From an uncultured Prevotella sp. (GTDB lineage Bacteria; Bacteroidota; Bacteroidia; Bacteroidales; Bacteroidaceae), in assembly GCA_900317405.1 (NCBI GenBank), contig ONGP01000007.1, positions 1 to 64,000 on the forward strand: a stretch of 64,000 nucleotides of DNA. Reading direction: 5' to 3'. Below the pieces are notes generated by a model, which was given only the letters and a program-made list of their open reading frames with translations, ran no database searches and had not been told where the DNA came from. Positions 16,604 to 30,490 of this stretch are shown here, piece by piece. How positions within the stretch are numbered: position 1 is the first letter of the stretch; every line of letters starts with the position of its first letter. A program made the translations under genes and the position numbers.

Positions 16604-18520
16604 TTAAGATTTAGAGATAAGACCATCCTTCTGAAGAATATACTCTTCGTTAGAAAGATAATCCAAAGCAGCATCGAGTTCGCTATCTGGCAGCTCGATG
16701 CTTTTTAATTCTGTTATGGGGTGGGGCTTGCCATCTTCCAGCAATTGAAGAATCTTAGTTGCTGCTTCGTTAAGTCTTGGTTCTGAAACCATCCCTTCTT
16801 TGCGCTGACTAAGGCATACATCACACTGCTTACAGTTATGATCGTTTTTCTCGCCAAAGTATCGCAATAGCTGACGGCTTCGGCAGATACTATCGCTTGT
16901 GGCATAACGTATCATCGAGTTGATACGCTCGGCAAATTGTGATTTACGCTCCTCATACACTTCGGGCATCAGTTGTATATATTCCTTGTCCTCGCGTCGT
17001 TGAGTGTAACGTATAAATGGAGTTTTCTTCTGTGGGATGAAGTGTAGTATGTGGCGTTGCGACAGACTCTTAAGCGTAAGGTAGACTTGCTGTGGTTGCA
17101 GTTGGGTTATTGACGCCAGATAAGTCTCATCTATATAATTATAATCGGTGAATAGTCCACCATAGCTACGCAATAGTGCAGTGATGATTTTATCCTCGTT
17201 GGGACTGTTGTTCTCCAGACGGTACAGATCGTTGCGACTAACAGTAAACATCACACGTGCCTGATTGTCCTGCTCTTCGGTATACTCAATATATCCTGCT
17301 CGTTGCAGAATCTTCAAGGCCGAATCTACCTGGATGGGGAAGTGGTGGAAATTATGGCAGAACTTATCGATGTTGAATTCGAACGTGTGGCCATATCCAG
17401 AGCCTACACCTATCTGATAATAATAAGCCAGATGCTCGTATACCTGACGGATGTAGTCCTTCTCTGGGAAACTGTCTGAGATGCGTTTCTGTAGTTTTCG
17501 CTCGTCCGAATTGTTGTATAGCAATACTGCATATGCCTTAAGTCCATCGCGGCCAGCACGACCTGCTTCCTGAAAGTATGCTTCGATGCTATCAGGACAA
17601 TCCACATGAACTACCACACGTACATCAGGCTTGTCGATACCCATTCCAAAGGCATTTGTGGCCACCATCACACGATGCTTATTATCTTGCCACTCGCGTT
17701 GGCGTTGGTCTTTTACGCTTGCATCAAGTCCTGCGTGATAGAATGTGGCTGATATGCCGGCTTCATTGATTATCTCGGCATATTCCTTGGTGCGTCTGCG
17801 GCTTCTTGCATAGACAATCGCAGAACCTTTGGTACTCTTAAGGATATGTATCAGTTCGCCAATTTTATCGTCGGCATGACGCACCACGTAAGCAAGATTC
17901 TTACGTTCAAAGCTCATCTTGAAGACATTGAAGTCGCTTGTGGTGTTAGATTCTCTAACTAGCTTGGCTTGGATATCGTCTACAACCTGCGGTGTAGCTG
18001 TAGCTGTAAGCGCAAGTACGGGCACATTGGGCACCAATTTCCTTATCTGCGCTATCTGCAGATATGAAGGGCGGAAGTCATATCCCCATTGCGATATACA
18101 GTGGGCTTCGTCTACAGTAATAAAGCTCACCTTCATGTGGCGTAGCTTGGTCTGGAATAGTTCTGACGAAAGTCGCTCTGGCGATACATATAGCAGTTTA
18201 ACGGCACCGAAGATAGCATTCTCAAGTGTAATGATTATTTCCTCGTGTGTAAGTCCGCTATATATTGCTGCTGCTTTTATACCCTTACGGCGCAGGTTGT
18301 CTACCTGGTCCTTCATAAGGGCGATGAGTGGGGTGATTACGATGCACGTTCCTTCTTGAGCTAATGCCGGCACTTGGAATGTTATCGACTTACCGCCACC
18401 TGTTGGCATCAGTCCCAGTGTGTCGTGACCGCTACCAATAGACTCGATGATTTCGCGCTGAATCCCGCGGAAATCATCGTAGCCCCAGTATTGTTTTAAT
18501 ATCTCCTGATATCTATCCAC
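16604..18520 (-). CDS. recQ: ATP-dependent DNA helicase RecQ
   Basis: This superfamily 2 helicase (638 residues) has Walker A MPTGGGKS, the DEAH box VDEAHCISQWG, and the RecQ C-terminal zinc site (CRSRQLLRYFGE..NCKQCDVC). RecQ unwinds forks and recombination intermediates in the 3'-5' direction. No clear HRDC domain is seen at the C-terminus. It lies 9 nt after recJ on the same strand; the two cooperate in RecF-type repair. Its stop codon directly touches the stop of the convergent PurF-like gene. Confidence 0.96.
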   Translation of the reverse strand: MDRYQEILKQYWGYDDFRGIQREIIESIGSGHDTLGLMPTGGGKSITFQVPALAQEGTCIVITPLIALMKDQVDNLRRKGIKAAAIYSGLTHEEIIITLENAIFGAVKLLYVSPERLSSELFQTKLRHMKVSFITVDEAHCISQWGYDFRPSYLQIAQIRKLVPNVPVLALTATATPQVVDDIQAKLVRESNTTSDFNVFKMSFERKNLAYVVRHADDKIGELIHILKSTKGSAIVYARSRRRTKEYAEIINEAGISATFYHAGLDASVKDQRQREWQDNKHRVMVATNAFGMGIDKPDVRVVVHVDCPDSIEAYFQEAGRAGRDGLKAYAVLLYNNSDERKLQKRISDSFPEKDYIRQVYEHLAYYYQIGVGSGYGHTFEFNIDKFCHNFHHFPIQVDSALKILQRAGYIEYTEEQDNQARVMFTVSRNDLYRLENNSPNEDKIITALLRSYGGLFTDYNYIDETYLASITQLQPQQVYLTLKSLSQRHILHFIPQKKTPFIRYTQRREDKEYIQLMPEVYEERKSQFAERINSMIRYATSDSICRSRQLLRYFGEKNDHNCKQCDVCLSQRKEGMVSEPRLNEAATKILQLLEDGKPHPITELKSIELPDSELDAALDYLSNEEYILQKDGLISKS

Positions 18521-18529
18521 TTTCTACTA

Positions 18530-20257
18530 TCAACTGTCAACTTCCGACGGCAGAATATCCTCGATCTGCAACTGTACTTCGGTACGTTTGTAGATATTGT
18601 CCTCGATGGTGTAGACGATGTCAAACGAACGTTTCGACTTGATGTAGCGAGCAGATGCACTCTGTCCGAAGGCTATTCCATTAAGTACATTGCTCGACTT
18701 TGAGTCGACGAGCTCAAGCTTTATATGCTCCTGCTGACGACCAACAACCTTTGATGTACCATAATCGTACACATTACGTGTGCAGAACAATGGCTTGGGG
18801 TTGTCTGGACCATGAGGTGCAAACTTCTTTAGATCGTTGTGCAATCGTTTGGTCACATCCTTGAAATCGATAACAGCATCGATGTCAAGTGTTGCTTCGG
18901 TCTGTTCTGGCTGGATATGCTCCATCACATACTTCTGGAAACGACTGCGGAACTCTGGAATGTTTTCAATCTTAAGCGAAAGACCTACAGCATAGGTATG
19001 TCCGCCGAAGTTTTCGAGCAAGTCGCGACAACTCTTGATAGCATCGTAAACATCATATCCAGCCACACTACGTGCCGAACCTGTAGCTATACCGTTAAAC
19101 TTGGTAAGCACTACTGTTGGACGATAATAGAGTTCTGTAAGTCGCGAGGCAACAATGCCGATAACACCCTTTTTCCAGTTCTCGTCGTATAGAACGATGC
19201 TGGCGTGATGCTTCTGGCTCTCCAGCTTTTCTACTATCTGGTTTGCCTCTTCAGTCATCTGCTTGTCTACATCCTTACGCTGCTCATTATACTCGTTGAT
19301 ATGATTTGCTTCGGCCAGAGCCTTCTGGAGATCTTTCTCAACCAGCAAGTCTACGGCCTCGGTGCCATTCTGCATACGTCCTGAAGCATTGATTCGCGGA
19401 CCAATCTTGAATACGATGTCGCTCATGGTTATCTCGCGTCCAGTCAGTCCACATATATCTATAATAGCTTTAAGACCTACCGATGGACTCTGGTTCAGTT
19501 GCTTAAGTCCGTGATAGGCCAGTATGCGGTTTTCGCCCATAATCGGCACGATATCAGCTGCAATACTTACAGCGCAGAAGTCGAGTAGGGGAATAAGTCG
19601 TGAGAATGGTATGCCGTTGTTTTTAGCAAAGGCCTGCATAAGTTTGAAACCTACACCGCAACCACAAAGGTCTTTGAATGGGTAGGTGGAATCTTCGCGC
19701 TTGGGGTTCAGGATTGCCACAGCATCAGGCAACTCATCATCGGGCACATGATGGTCGCAGATGATGAAGTCGATGCCTAAGGTCTTAGCATAGGCTATCT
19801 CTTCGATTGCCTTGATACCGCAATCCAGTATTATTATTAGCTTGATGCCTTTATCTGCTGCATAGTGCAGTGCTTTCTTGCTGATACCATATCCCTCTTC
19901 GTAGCGGTCGGGGATATAATATTCGATGTTGGAATAGAACTGCTGCAGGAATTTATACACCAAGGCTACCGCCGTACATCCATCGACATCGTAGTCGCCG
20001 TAGACCATTATACGCTCTTTGCGCCCCATCGCATCGTTGAGCCTGTCTACCGCCACATCCATGTCGTTCATCAGAAACGGATCTATCAGCTCGTTTAGCA
20101 TCGGACGGAAGAAGCGCTTTGCTGCGCTCTCCGTCTTAATGCCTCGCTGGATAAGGAGATTGGCAAGTATCGGACTCATGCCGATTTTCTCTCCAAGCTC
20201 CTTAGCCGCCGTCTGTTGTTCTGATGTAGGTGGTTGGTAATTCCATTTGAAATGCAT
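18530..20257 (-). CDS. recJ: Single-stranded-DNA-specific exonuclease RecJ
   Basis: RecJ digests single-stranded DNA 5'-3' during recombination and mismatch repair. The DHH-family motifs are visible: YGDYDVDG, DCGIK, CDHHVPDD and the later GGHTYAVGLS (DHHA1). Length (575) is normal. Its start overlaps the stop of the upstream peptidase gene by one base, and recQ follows, so the three are likely one transcript. Confidence 0.96.
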   Translation of the reverse strand: MHFKWNYQPPTSEQQTAAKELGEKIGMSPILANLLIQRGIKTESAAKRFFRPMLNELIDPFLMNDMDVAVDRLNDAMGRKERIMVYGDYDVDGCTAVALVYKFLQQFYSNIEYYIPDRYEEGYGISKKALHYAADKGIKLIIILDCGIKAIEEIAYAKTLGIDFIICDHHVPDDELPDAVAILNPKREDSTYPFKDLCGCGVGFKLMQAFAKNNGIPFSRLIPLLDFCAVSIAADIVPIMGENRILAYHGLKQLNQSPSVGLKAIIDICGLTGREITMSDIVFKIGPRINASGRMQNGTEAVDLLVEKDLQKALAEANHINEYNEQRKDVDKQMTEEANQIVEKLESQKHHASIVLYDENWKKGVIGIVASRLTELYYRPTVVLTKFNGIATGSARSVAGYDVYDAIKSCRDLLENFGGHTYAVGLSLKIENIPEFRSRFQKYVMEHIQPEQTEATLDIDAVIDFKDVTKRLHNDLKKFAPHGPDNPKPLFCTRNVYDYGTSKVVGRQQEHIKLELVDSKSSNVLNGIAFGQSASARYIKSKRSFDIVYTIEDNIYKRTEVQLQIEDILPSEVDS

Positions 20258-21462
20258 TAGATACCAAGCTTTTTACGTATGTCAGCAGGAATTGCATTCT
20301 TATTGATCAGGAAGTCCATCGTGTTCAGAACGATATAGTCCTTAGTCATATACCAGATTCCCTTGTAGGCACCTGTCTCACCCCATGAGTTCTTAACCAT
20401 GTAATACTCCTTGCCATTCTGATCCTTAGCAACACCGTATATCAGCATACCATGGTCGTCAGTCAGCTCCCAGTTGTCGAAACGCTCCTGACGCATCTGC
20501 TGTGTAGGCTTAACCTCAGGCACCTTGCAACCCAGTGAGTCGATGATGTTACGCTTCTTGTCCTGAGCCAGATTAAGCCAACGAGCCATATCGCTACCAG
20601 CGAGGCTCTGAGCTGCTTTAGCGTCAACTGCATAAGCCAGACCGTTGCGAGTGAATCCTTCTTCAGATACATCTCCGCCCCAAGCTACTGTGTATCCATT
20701 CTCAACAGCGTTGTCAAGAATGCGTCTCATCTCGTCCATGGGTACATTATAGCTCTGTGGGAAACGCCAGTTGTCCTGTACCTCTACAGCAAATGTGGTA
20801 TAGAATGGGTGATGGGTATAGCTTGTGATGCTAACGTAGTCGTTAAGATTGATACCCAGTGAAGCCATGAAGCTCTTTGGAGTATACTCCTTACCTTCGA
20901 AAGTAAACTTCTCGGGACACTTGCCCAGATATGCATCGAGGATACCCTGAAGTCCAACCTTCCACTGGCTAGAGATCTTCTTTGAGCTGCTCTTTGCGAT
21001 GGCAGCTACGTATGGCTCGAGCTGACCAAAGAACTCGTTGAAGTTGTTCAGCGAGTCGCCATACAGTGAACCTGGGAAAGGCATGATGCCCTGTGGGATG
21101 ATACCATGAGTCTTCATTGTGGCAAGTACATCCTCGGCCGATCCGCCCTGAGCAAACTGGCAATCGCCATGATAGCGAACCACCTGGATGGCGCGCTCCA
21201 TATAAGTCTTGTTGGCTACGAACGACTCGTCAAGATCGTAAGTCTTACCTGTTGCCTTCAGGATCTCTGCCTCGAAGAAAGAAAGAGTAGAGTAGTCCCA
21301 GCACGTACCAGAACGGTTCTGGTCCTTAATACTAGTGATAGGATTCTCCTTGATAACTGTGAACACGGGTTTGTTCGCGTCCTTTGCGGGAGCCTTCTTC
21401 TTGGCTGCCGAAGCACTCAGGGCCACCATAGCCACGAGTGCAAGTGTTGTAATTTTCTTCAT
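20257..21462 (-). CDS. Secreted C1-family cysteine peptidase
   Basis: The 401-residue protein has a signal peptide (MKKITTLALVAMVALSASA) and a papain-type triad: Cys54 in RSGTCWDYS, His337 in DDHGMLIYG, Asn358 in VKNSWGETG. It is a paralogue of the peptidase at 11266-12669, bleomycin hydrolase-like, probably acting in the periplasm. It sits between an aminopeptidase P gene and recJ on the same strand and overlaps recJ by one base. Confidence 0.9.
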   Translation of the reverse strand: MKKITTLALVAMVALSASAAKKKAPAKDANKPVFTVIKENPITSIKDQNRSGTCWDYSTLSFFEAEILKATGKTYDLDESFVANKTYMERAIQVVRYHGDCQFAQGGSAEDVLATMKTHGIIPQGIMPFPGSLYGDSLNNFNEFFGQLEPYVAAIAKSSSKKISSQWKVGLQGILDAYLGKCPEKFTFEGKEYTPKSFMASLGINLNDYVSITSYTHHPFYTTFAVEVQDNWRFPQSYNVPMDEMRRILDNAVENGYTVAWGGDVSEEGFTRNGLAYAVDAKAAQSLAGSDMARWLNLAQDKKRNIIDSLGCKVPEVKPTQQMRQERFDNWELTDDHGMLIYGVAKDQNGKEYYMVKNSWGETGAYKGIWYMTKDYIVLNTMDFLINKNAIPADIRKKLGI

Positions 21463-21481
21463 TTTACTTTTTATTTTTTTT

Positions 21482-24123
<2,642 letters not shown>

Positions 24124-24126
24124 ACA

Positions 24127-24160
24127 AATATCCCCCACCAGCCGGCGGGGGATATTCATT
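24127..24160. terminator. Bidirectional terminator between trpS and trmD
   Basis: Perfect stem AATATCCCCC (24127-24136) / GGGGGATATT (24147-24156), followed by CATTTTA on the plus strand, between convergent genes. Confidence 0.85.
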
Positions 24161-24841
24161 TTATTTCTCTTTCAACAAGTCTGGGCGAAGTCTGCGTGTT
24201 CGCTCCATCGCTTGTTCAAACTCCCATTCGCGTATTTTTGCCTCGTTGCCGCTAAGCAGTATCTCGGGCACCTTCCATCCCTTGTATTCTGCAGGACGAG
24301 TGTAGATAGGGGCAGCAAGTATGTCGTCCTGAAAACAATCGCTCAGGGCTGATTGCTCATCGCCGATAACACCAGGAACCACACGTACGATAGCATCGGC
24401 AATCATAGCTGCAACCAGTTCGCCACCAGTCAGCACAAAGTCGCCAATTGAAATCTCCTTAGTAATAAGATGTTCGCGTATGCGCTGGTCGATACCCTTG
24501 TAATGACCAGCCAGGATAATCAGATTACCCTTCAGCGATAGCTCGTTGGCCATGTGCTGGTCAAAACGCTCACCATCAGGCGATGTAAAGATTACTTCGT
24601 CATAATCGCGCTCGGCCTTCAGTGCTGTGATACAACGATCGATAGGCTCGCACTGCATCACCATACCAGCGCTGCCGCCGTATGGATAATCGTCTACACG
24701 ACGCCATTTATCCAGAGTATAGTCTCTCAGGTTATGTAAACGTATTTCGGCTAATCCCTTCTTTTCTGCTCTTGCCAGAATCGACTCGTGCACAAAGCCC
24801 TCGAGCATCTCTGGTAGTACGGTTATAATATCAATTCTCAT
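24161..24841 (-). CDS. trmD: tRNA (guanine-N1)-methyltransferase
   Basis: TrmD methylates G37 of tRNAs with G36, keeping the reading frame. The knotted SPOUT fold motifs are visible: [25 protein letters not shown] and [11 protein letters not shown]. Length (226) is normal. Its start overlaps the stop of the patatin-like gene by four bases, so they are cotranscribed. The usual rpsP-rimM-rplS neighbours are absent. Confidence 0.97.
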   Translation of the reverse strand: MRIDIITVLPEMLEGFVHESILARAEKKGLAEIRLHNLRDYTLDKWRRVDDYPYGGSAGMVMQCEPIDRCITALKAERDYDEVIFTSPDGERFDQHMANELSLKGNLIILAGHYKGIDQRIREHLITKEISIGDFVLTGGELVAAMIADAIVRVVPGVIGDEQSALSDCFQDDILAAPIYTRPAEYKGWKVPEILLSGNEAKIREWEFEQAMERTRRLRPDLLKEK

Positions 24842-25683
24842 CTAAAAAATGCTTTAATTCTCTCTATATATTTCATTCCGGTTTTGCGGCCAATTTCGTA
24901 TACTCGCTGCATCTCTTCAGGATTGTGCGATATGTGGCCGATTGGTAGGGACTCTTCAGGACGAATCACAAGTGCGCGACCGGTCGACTCGGCCTGATAT
25001 ACATATACTAGCTCTTTGTTATACATGATATGGCGATTGTCCATTGCTTCAATCATGTTTGGATACTTCCTTAGTGCCACGCGCATCAGCGGCATAAGTT
25101 TGTTATGCTCTTTTACGTAGCCATCAGGTTGGGTAAGTATAACCATATTCTTCTCGTATCCTATGCTCTCGAAATACTCTAAGGGGATAGAATCTGCTAC
25201 ACCTCCGTCAAGAACTTTCATGCCTTCAAGCTCAACCACCTTCGATGCTAACGGCATAGATGCAGATGCTCTAATCCAATCGTATGTTAGCTGTGTTCCC
25301 TCTGTCAGTTTCTTGTATATGGGCTTGCCTGTTTCCACATCTGTGCACACGGCATAAAACTCCATCGGGTTCTCTTCAAATGCCTCGTTGTCGAACACGT
25401 CGAAAATTGTGGGGATTGCGTGATAGCCAAAGTCTGCATTATACAGGTCGCCCGTCTTCAGCCACGACTGCCAACTGCAAAAGCGCTTGTCGCGTGCAAA
25501 CCTCTTGTTATATCGTATGGCTCGTCCTGGTTGGCGACTCTTATAGTTGCATCCAAAAGCAGCTCCGGCTGATACACCTATCAGTCCGTCGGGCTCCACT
25601 TTTGCCTCCATCATCACATCTAGGATGCCGGCAGTAAAAAGCCCTCTCATTGCGCCACCTTCTAGTACAAGTCCTTTTTTCAT
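24838..25683 (-). CDS. Patatin-like phospholipase
   Basis: The 281-residue protein has the patatin catalytic dyad and oxyanion hole: LEGGAMRGL (residues 8-15), the nucleophile elbow GVSAG (Ser38), and [13 protein letters not shown] with the catalytic Asp. Such enzymes hydrolyse phospholipids or other lipids; the bacterial substrate is usually unknown. No signal peptide is seen, so it is probably cytoplasmic. The ATG lies only 5 nt after the -7 box. It is the first gene of a two-gene transcript with trmD. Confidence 0.92.
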   Translation of the reverse strand: MKKGLVLEGGAMRGLFTAGILDVMMEAKVEPDGLIGVSAGAAFGCNYKSRQPGRAIRYNKRFARDKRFCSWQSWLKTGDLYNADFGYHAIPTIFDVFDNEAFEENPMEFYAVCTDVETGKPIYKKLTEGTQLTYDWIRASASMPLASKVVELEGMKVLDGGVADSIPLEYFESIGYEKNMVILTQPDGYVKEHNKLMPLMRVALRKYPNMIEAMDNRHIMYNKELVYVYQAESTGRALVIRPEESLPIGHISHNPEEMQRVYEIGRKTGMKYIERIKAFFR

Positions 25684-25688
25684 GGGTG

Positions 25689-25696
25689 CAAAGGTA
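25689..25696 (-). promoter_or_regulatory. -7 box of the patatin-trmD transcript
   Basis: TACCTTTG on the minus strand, followed by CACCC and then the ATG. The spacing matches that of the Nif3-like gene and leaves little or no 5' UTR. Confidence 0.7.
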
Positions 25697-25758
25697 CGAT
25701 ATTTTTTTTTATTATGGTTAAAAATTACTGATTATTTGGCGTTTTCGCTTTTTCTCCT

Positions 25759-25766
25759 TACTTTTG
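25759..25766 (+). promoter_or_regulatory. -7 box of the secreted hypothetical gene
   Basis: TACTTTTG, with 8 nt between it and the ATG at 25775. Confidence 0.65.
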
Positions 25767-25774
25767 CAGTCGTT

Positions 25775-26770
25775 ATGAAAAAGATAGGATTGCTTGTTTT
25801 CATGCTTCTGGCAGCTATGATGGTTTGGAGTCAGGCCATCTACGATCCTAAGTGCATCACGCTGATGGATGCCCCGCTCGAGGGTACCGATTCTGCATTT
25901 GTTCCAGCACTCAAGGCCATCGGATTTCAGCTGGTTGAGGGCGAAAACGATGATGAAACCTATCACTTTAAGGGCGATTTCTATGGTATAAAAGATGCCC
26001 GACTCGAAGTGTCAGTCAACGACAAGACCAAGATGCTCAGTGAGGCAACTGTAACTTGTGGCCCATATCGCACTCGCGAACTCTACGAGCGCAATCAGAA
26101 GTATCTTTTGGGCAAACTGCAACGAGAGTTTGGCAACTTCAAGGCCAAAGGTGATGGTTCGCTTTATGTGCTCACCGATTATGGCTACATACGCCAAACT
26201 ATTACTCTACACGAAAATGGTGCTCACTCCATCAGCTACTATTATCTAAACATGTCGCCATATTATAAAGATGTGTCGAACATGGGCTTGAAGGGATTTG
26301 TGCAGGAGGTTATCACAGAAAATCCTGTGGCCGAGAATCCCATCGAACATTTCGACGAGATGGGCAAGATAGAATCTCTCGAACTCACAGATCGACAGTA
26401 TAATCAAGTGGGTTACCTTATTTCGGCCACACTGACTGAAGGAGGCGAGAAAAAGCAGATTACCTACGATTATAACGATGATGGCAACCTTAAGCGCACC
26501 ATCCAAACCAATATGGTTTCTGGTCTAAAGCTGGTAACCGATTACAAGTGGGACGATGATGGCGAGATGACCCAGCAGAGTCAGAAGGCATTCGACAAGG
26601 ACAACGAGTGCATTATGAGCGTCACGATGAAGTACAACATTGAGGAGCGCGACGACAACGACAACTGGACCAAAAACACACTCCACATCACCAACTGGCT
26701 AAAAGGACAGCGCGCCCAGACAATGGAAGTTGTCCAGACGCGCACTATCAGTTATTGGGACGAAGACTAA
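25775..26770 (+). CDS. Secreted hypothetical protein, 331 aa
   Basis: The N-terminus is a signal peptide (MKKIGLLVFMLLAAMMVWSQ). The mature protein is acidic and rich in beta-forming stretches; the region from about residue 205 has YDYNDDGNLKR and YKWDDDGEMTQQ, repeats that recall RHS/YD-type or DUF4595-like modules. No catalytic motif is seen. The open frame runs upstream to 25547, but the promoter and signal peptide fix the start at 25775. Probably periplasmic or outer-membrane-associated. Confidence 0.75.
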   Translation: MKKIGLLVFMLLAAMMVWSQAIYDPKCITLMDAPLEGTDSAFVPALKAIGFQLVEGENDDETYHFKGDFYGIKDARLEVSVNDKTKMLSEATVTCGPYRTRELYERNQKYLLGKLQREFGNFKAKGDGSLYVLTDYGYIRQTITLHENGAHSISYYYLNMSPYYKDVSNMGLKGFVQEVITENPVAENPIEHFDEMGKIESLELTDRQYNQVGYLISATLTEGGEKKQITYDYNDDGNLKRTIQTNMVSGLKLVTDYKWDDDGEMTQQSQKAFDKDNECIMSVTMKYNIEERDDNDNWTKNTLHITNWLKGQRAQTMEVVQTRTISYWDED

Positions 26771-26778
26771 TCCTTGAT

Positions 26779-28809
<2,031 letters not shown>

Positions 28810-28896
28810 TCATTGATTTTTGTGTGCAAAAATACAAAAAAGATTTGAAATCAAAACAATTTTCAATCTTCAATGTTTAATTTTCAATAAAAATAC

Positions 28897-28904
28897 TACC
28901 TTTG
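28897..28904 (+). promoter_or_regulatory. -7 box of the small membrane-associated protein gene
   Basis: TACCTTTG, with 8 nt before the proposed ATG at 28913. Confidence 0.65.
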
Positions 28905-28912
28905 CATCCATT

Positions 28913-29380
28913 ATGTGGATGATGTTTAGTGTGGTGCCGCTGATTTGGCGTGCGGTTCGTCCCAGCAGGGTGGTTGATATGCCCGCTGTGGTCAACTCTT
29001 TCTGGATGCGGAAAGGGTTCGAGGGCCTTACGTTCTTTGGTCACATCCTTACGCCCACACAGGCTGAGGCCGATCTGTTCAGTCGCAACAAGGAGATGAA
29101 GAATCACGAAATGATCCACCTGCGCCAAGCCCAGTCGTGTGGCGATTCGTGGTTTCGCTTCTACCTATTATATATGTGGTACTGGCTCAAAGCACTTCCT
29201 GCCAATCGCAAGATACGTCACGGAGCCTACCTGCTTAACCCATTCGAGATAGAGGCCTATTGCCACATGAATAATCTCGACTATCTCGCCACTAACGACG
29301 CCACCGAATGGCGCCGATACGCAAAAATGTCAATCAAGGATAGAATTAAAGTATATGAACAAAAAACTCCAGGCGCATAG
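28913..29380 (+). CDS. Putative minimal zinc-peptidase-like protein with HExxH motif
   Basis: The 155-residue protein has a hydrophobic start, the metalloprotease-like motif NHEMIHLRQ (near residues 62-70), an aromatic hydrophobic stretch (FYLLYMWYWL), and then NPFEIEAY, where a Glu could act as the third zinc ligand as in minimal gluzincins. I do not recognise a named family. ATG 28913 is chosen over the open frame from 28820 because the promoter lies between. It overlaps the next transporter gene by 26 nt. Confidence 0.65.
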   Translation: MWMMFSVVPLIWRAVRPSRVVDMPAVVNSFWMRKGFEGLTFFGHILTPTQAEADLFSRNKEMKNHEMIHLRQAQSCGDSWFRFYLLYMWYWLKALPANRKIRHGAYLLNPFEIEAYCHMNNLDYLATNDATEWRRYAKMSIKDRIKVYEQKTPGA

Positions 29381-30248
29381 CGCCATCTTCCTCGCCAACA
29401 CCATCTTCGGCCTTGGCGTACCTGTAACCAAACTTCTGCTCGACGATTGGGTTACCCCTATGGGCTATATGGCCTCTCGATCATTGGGCGCCTGCATATT
29501 ATTCTGGCTGATTGCCGCCTTTTTGCCCAAGGAGCATGTCGAGCGTAAAGACCTGATAACCATACTGTTTGGCGGATTGCTGGGCTTTGTTATCTCACAA
29601 ACTCTAACCGCTTGGGCACTCGATTATACCAGTCCCGTTTACTTCTCGCTCATCGCCACACTCACCCCTGTGGCTGTGATGCTTTGCGCCGCACTCACCA
29701 TCGGCGAGAAGATTACTCCGATGAAATCACTTGGTGTATTGCTAGGTATCGCTGGCGCCATCCTTATGGTACTGATGAGCCAGTCATTAGGTTCTGGCAA
29801 GAACGATCTGATAGGTATCTCGCTAGCCATCCTGAGTGTACTCACTTGGGCCATCTATCTGATTATCACCCGCAATGTGGCCTCTAAGTATTCGCCTGTC
29901 ACTCAGATGAAGTACGTGTTTCTCATCTCCGCCATCGTTACCGTTCCCATCGCACTGCCAGAACTTTCGGCCAATACTCTATACACCCAATCGTGGGGCT
30001 GGGATGGAGTGGCCGAGATGGCCTTCATTGTGATAGGTGCCACAGCTCTGGGCTATTTCCTCATCCCCTTTGCGATGAAATACCTTCAGGCCACCACCGT
30101 AAGCATCTATACCAATCTGCAGCCCGTCATCGCCTCGTTCGTAGCTATCATGCTAGGCCAAGACGCCCTGACCTGGGACAAACCCGTAGCCGGAATTTTA
30201 GTACTTTTGAGCGCTTACATTGTAACCGTTGTAACAGCCAAAGAGTAA
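29355..30248 (+). CDS. EamA/DMT-family transporter
   Basis: The 297-residue protein is almost entirely hydrophobic, with about ten membrane helices in two EamA repeats, the layout of drug/metabolite exporters. Features include GLGVPVTKLLL near the start and the second repeat around LSVLTWAIYLIITR. Substrate cannot be inferred. Its start lies inside the end of the HExxH gene, implying coupled translation. Confidence 0.92.
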   Translation: MNKKLQAHSAIFLANTIFGLGVPVTKLLLDDWVTPMGYMASRSLGACILFWLIAAFLPKEHVERKDLITILFGGLLGFVISQTLTAWALDYTSPVYFSLIATLTPVAVMLCAALTIGEKITPMKSLGVLLGIAGAILMVLMSQSLGSGKNDLIGISLAILSVLTWAIYLIITRNVASKYSPVTQMKYVFLISAIVTVPIALPELSANTLYTQSWGWDGVAEMAFIVIGATALGYFLIPFAMKYLQATTVSIYTNLQPVIASFVAIMLGQDALTWDKPVAGILVLLSAYIVTVVTAKE

Positions 30249-30389
30249 TTTCTGCAAATAATCTATTACTAACTGTAGTACTATCGACATTGTTCCAATG
30301 TTTAAGTGAGTTTAAATAATTGGCAGCAATGTTTATCATGGTTTAAAATTAGTGCCATTGTGTCCGTAAGAGCGCGACAATTTGGCACT

Positions 30390-30405
30390 GGGCATGTATA
30401 TTGCA
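30390..30405 (+). promoter_or_regulatory. Sigma-54-like promoter upstream of hsp20
   Basis: GGGCATGTATATTGCA matches the sigma-54 pattern: GG at 30391-30392 and GC at 30403-30404, exactly 12 nt apart, with TTGCA at the -12 side. Predicted start is near 30416. No TAnnTTTG box was noticed in the gap. An imperfect dyad ATTGT/ACAAT lies about 15-30 nt upstream. Based on pattern only. Confidence 0.5.
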
Positions 30406-30476
30406 TTTTAGTAGGTGAGAGCTGAAGCTAAAAGGCGATGGCACTCGTAACATTGTTAAACTAAAAAAGTATAATT

Positions 30477-30483
30477 AGGAGGT
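30477..30483 (+). promoter_or_regulatory. Canonical Shine-Dalgarno sequence of hsp20
   Basis: AGGAGGT lies 7 nt before the ATG. Almost no other gene in the window has one, which fits the weak use of this signal in Bacteroidetes. Confidence 0.75.
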
Positions 30484-30490
30484 AAAGATT

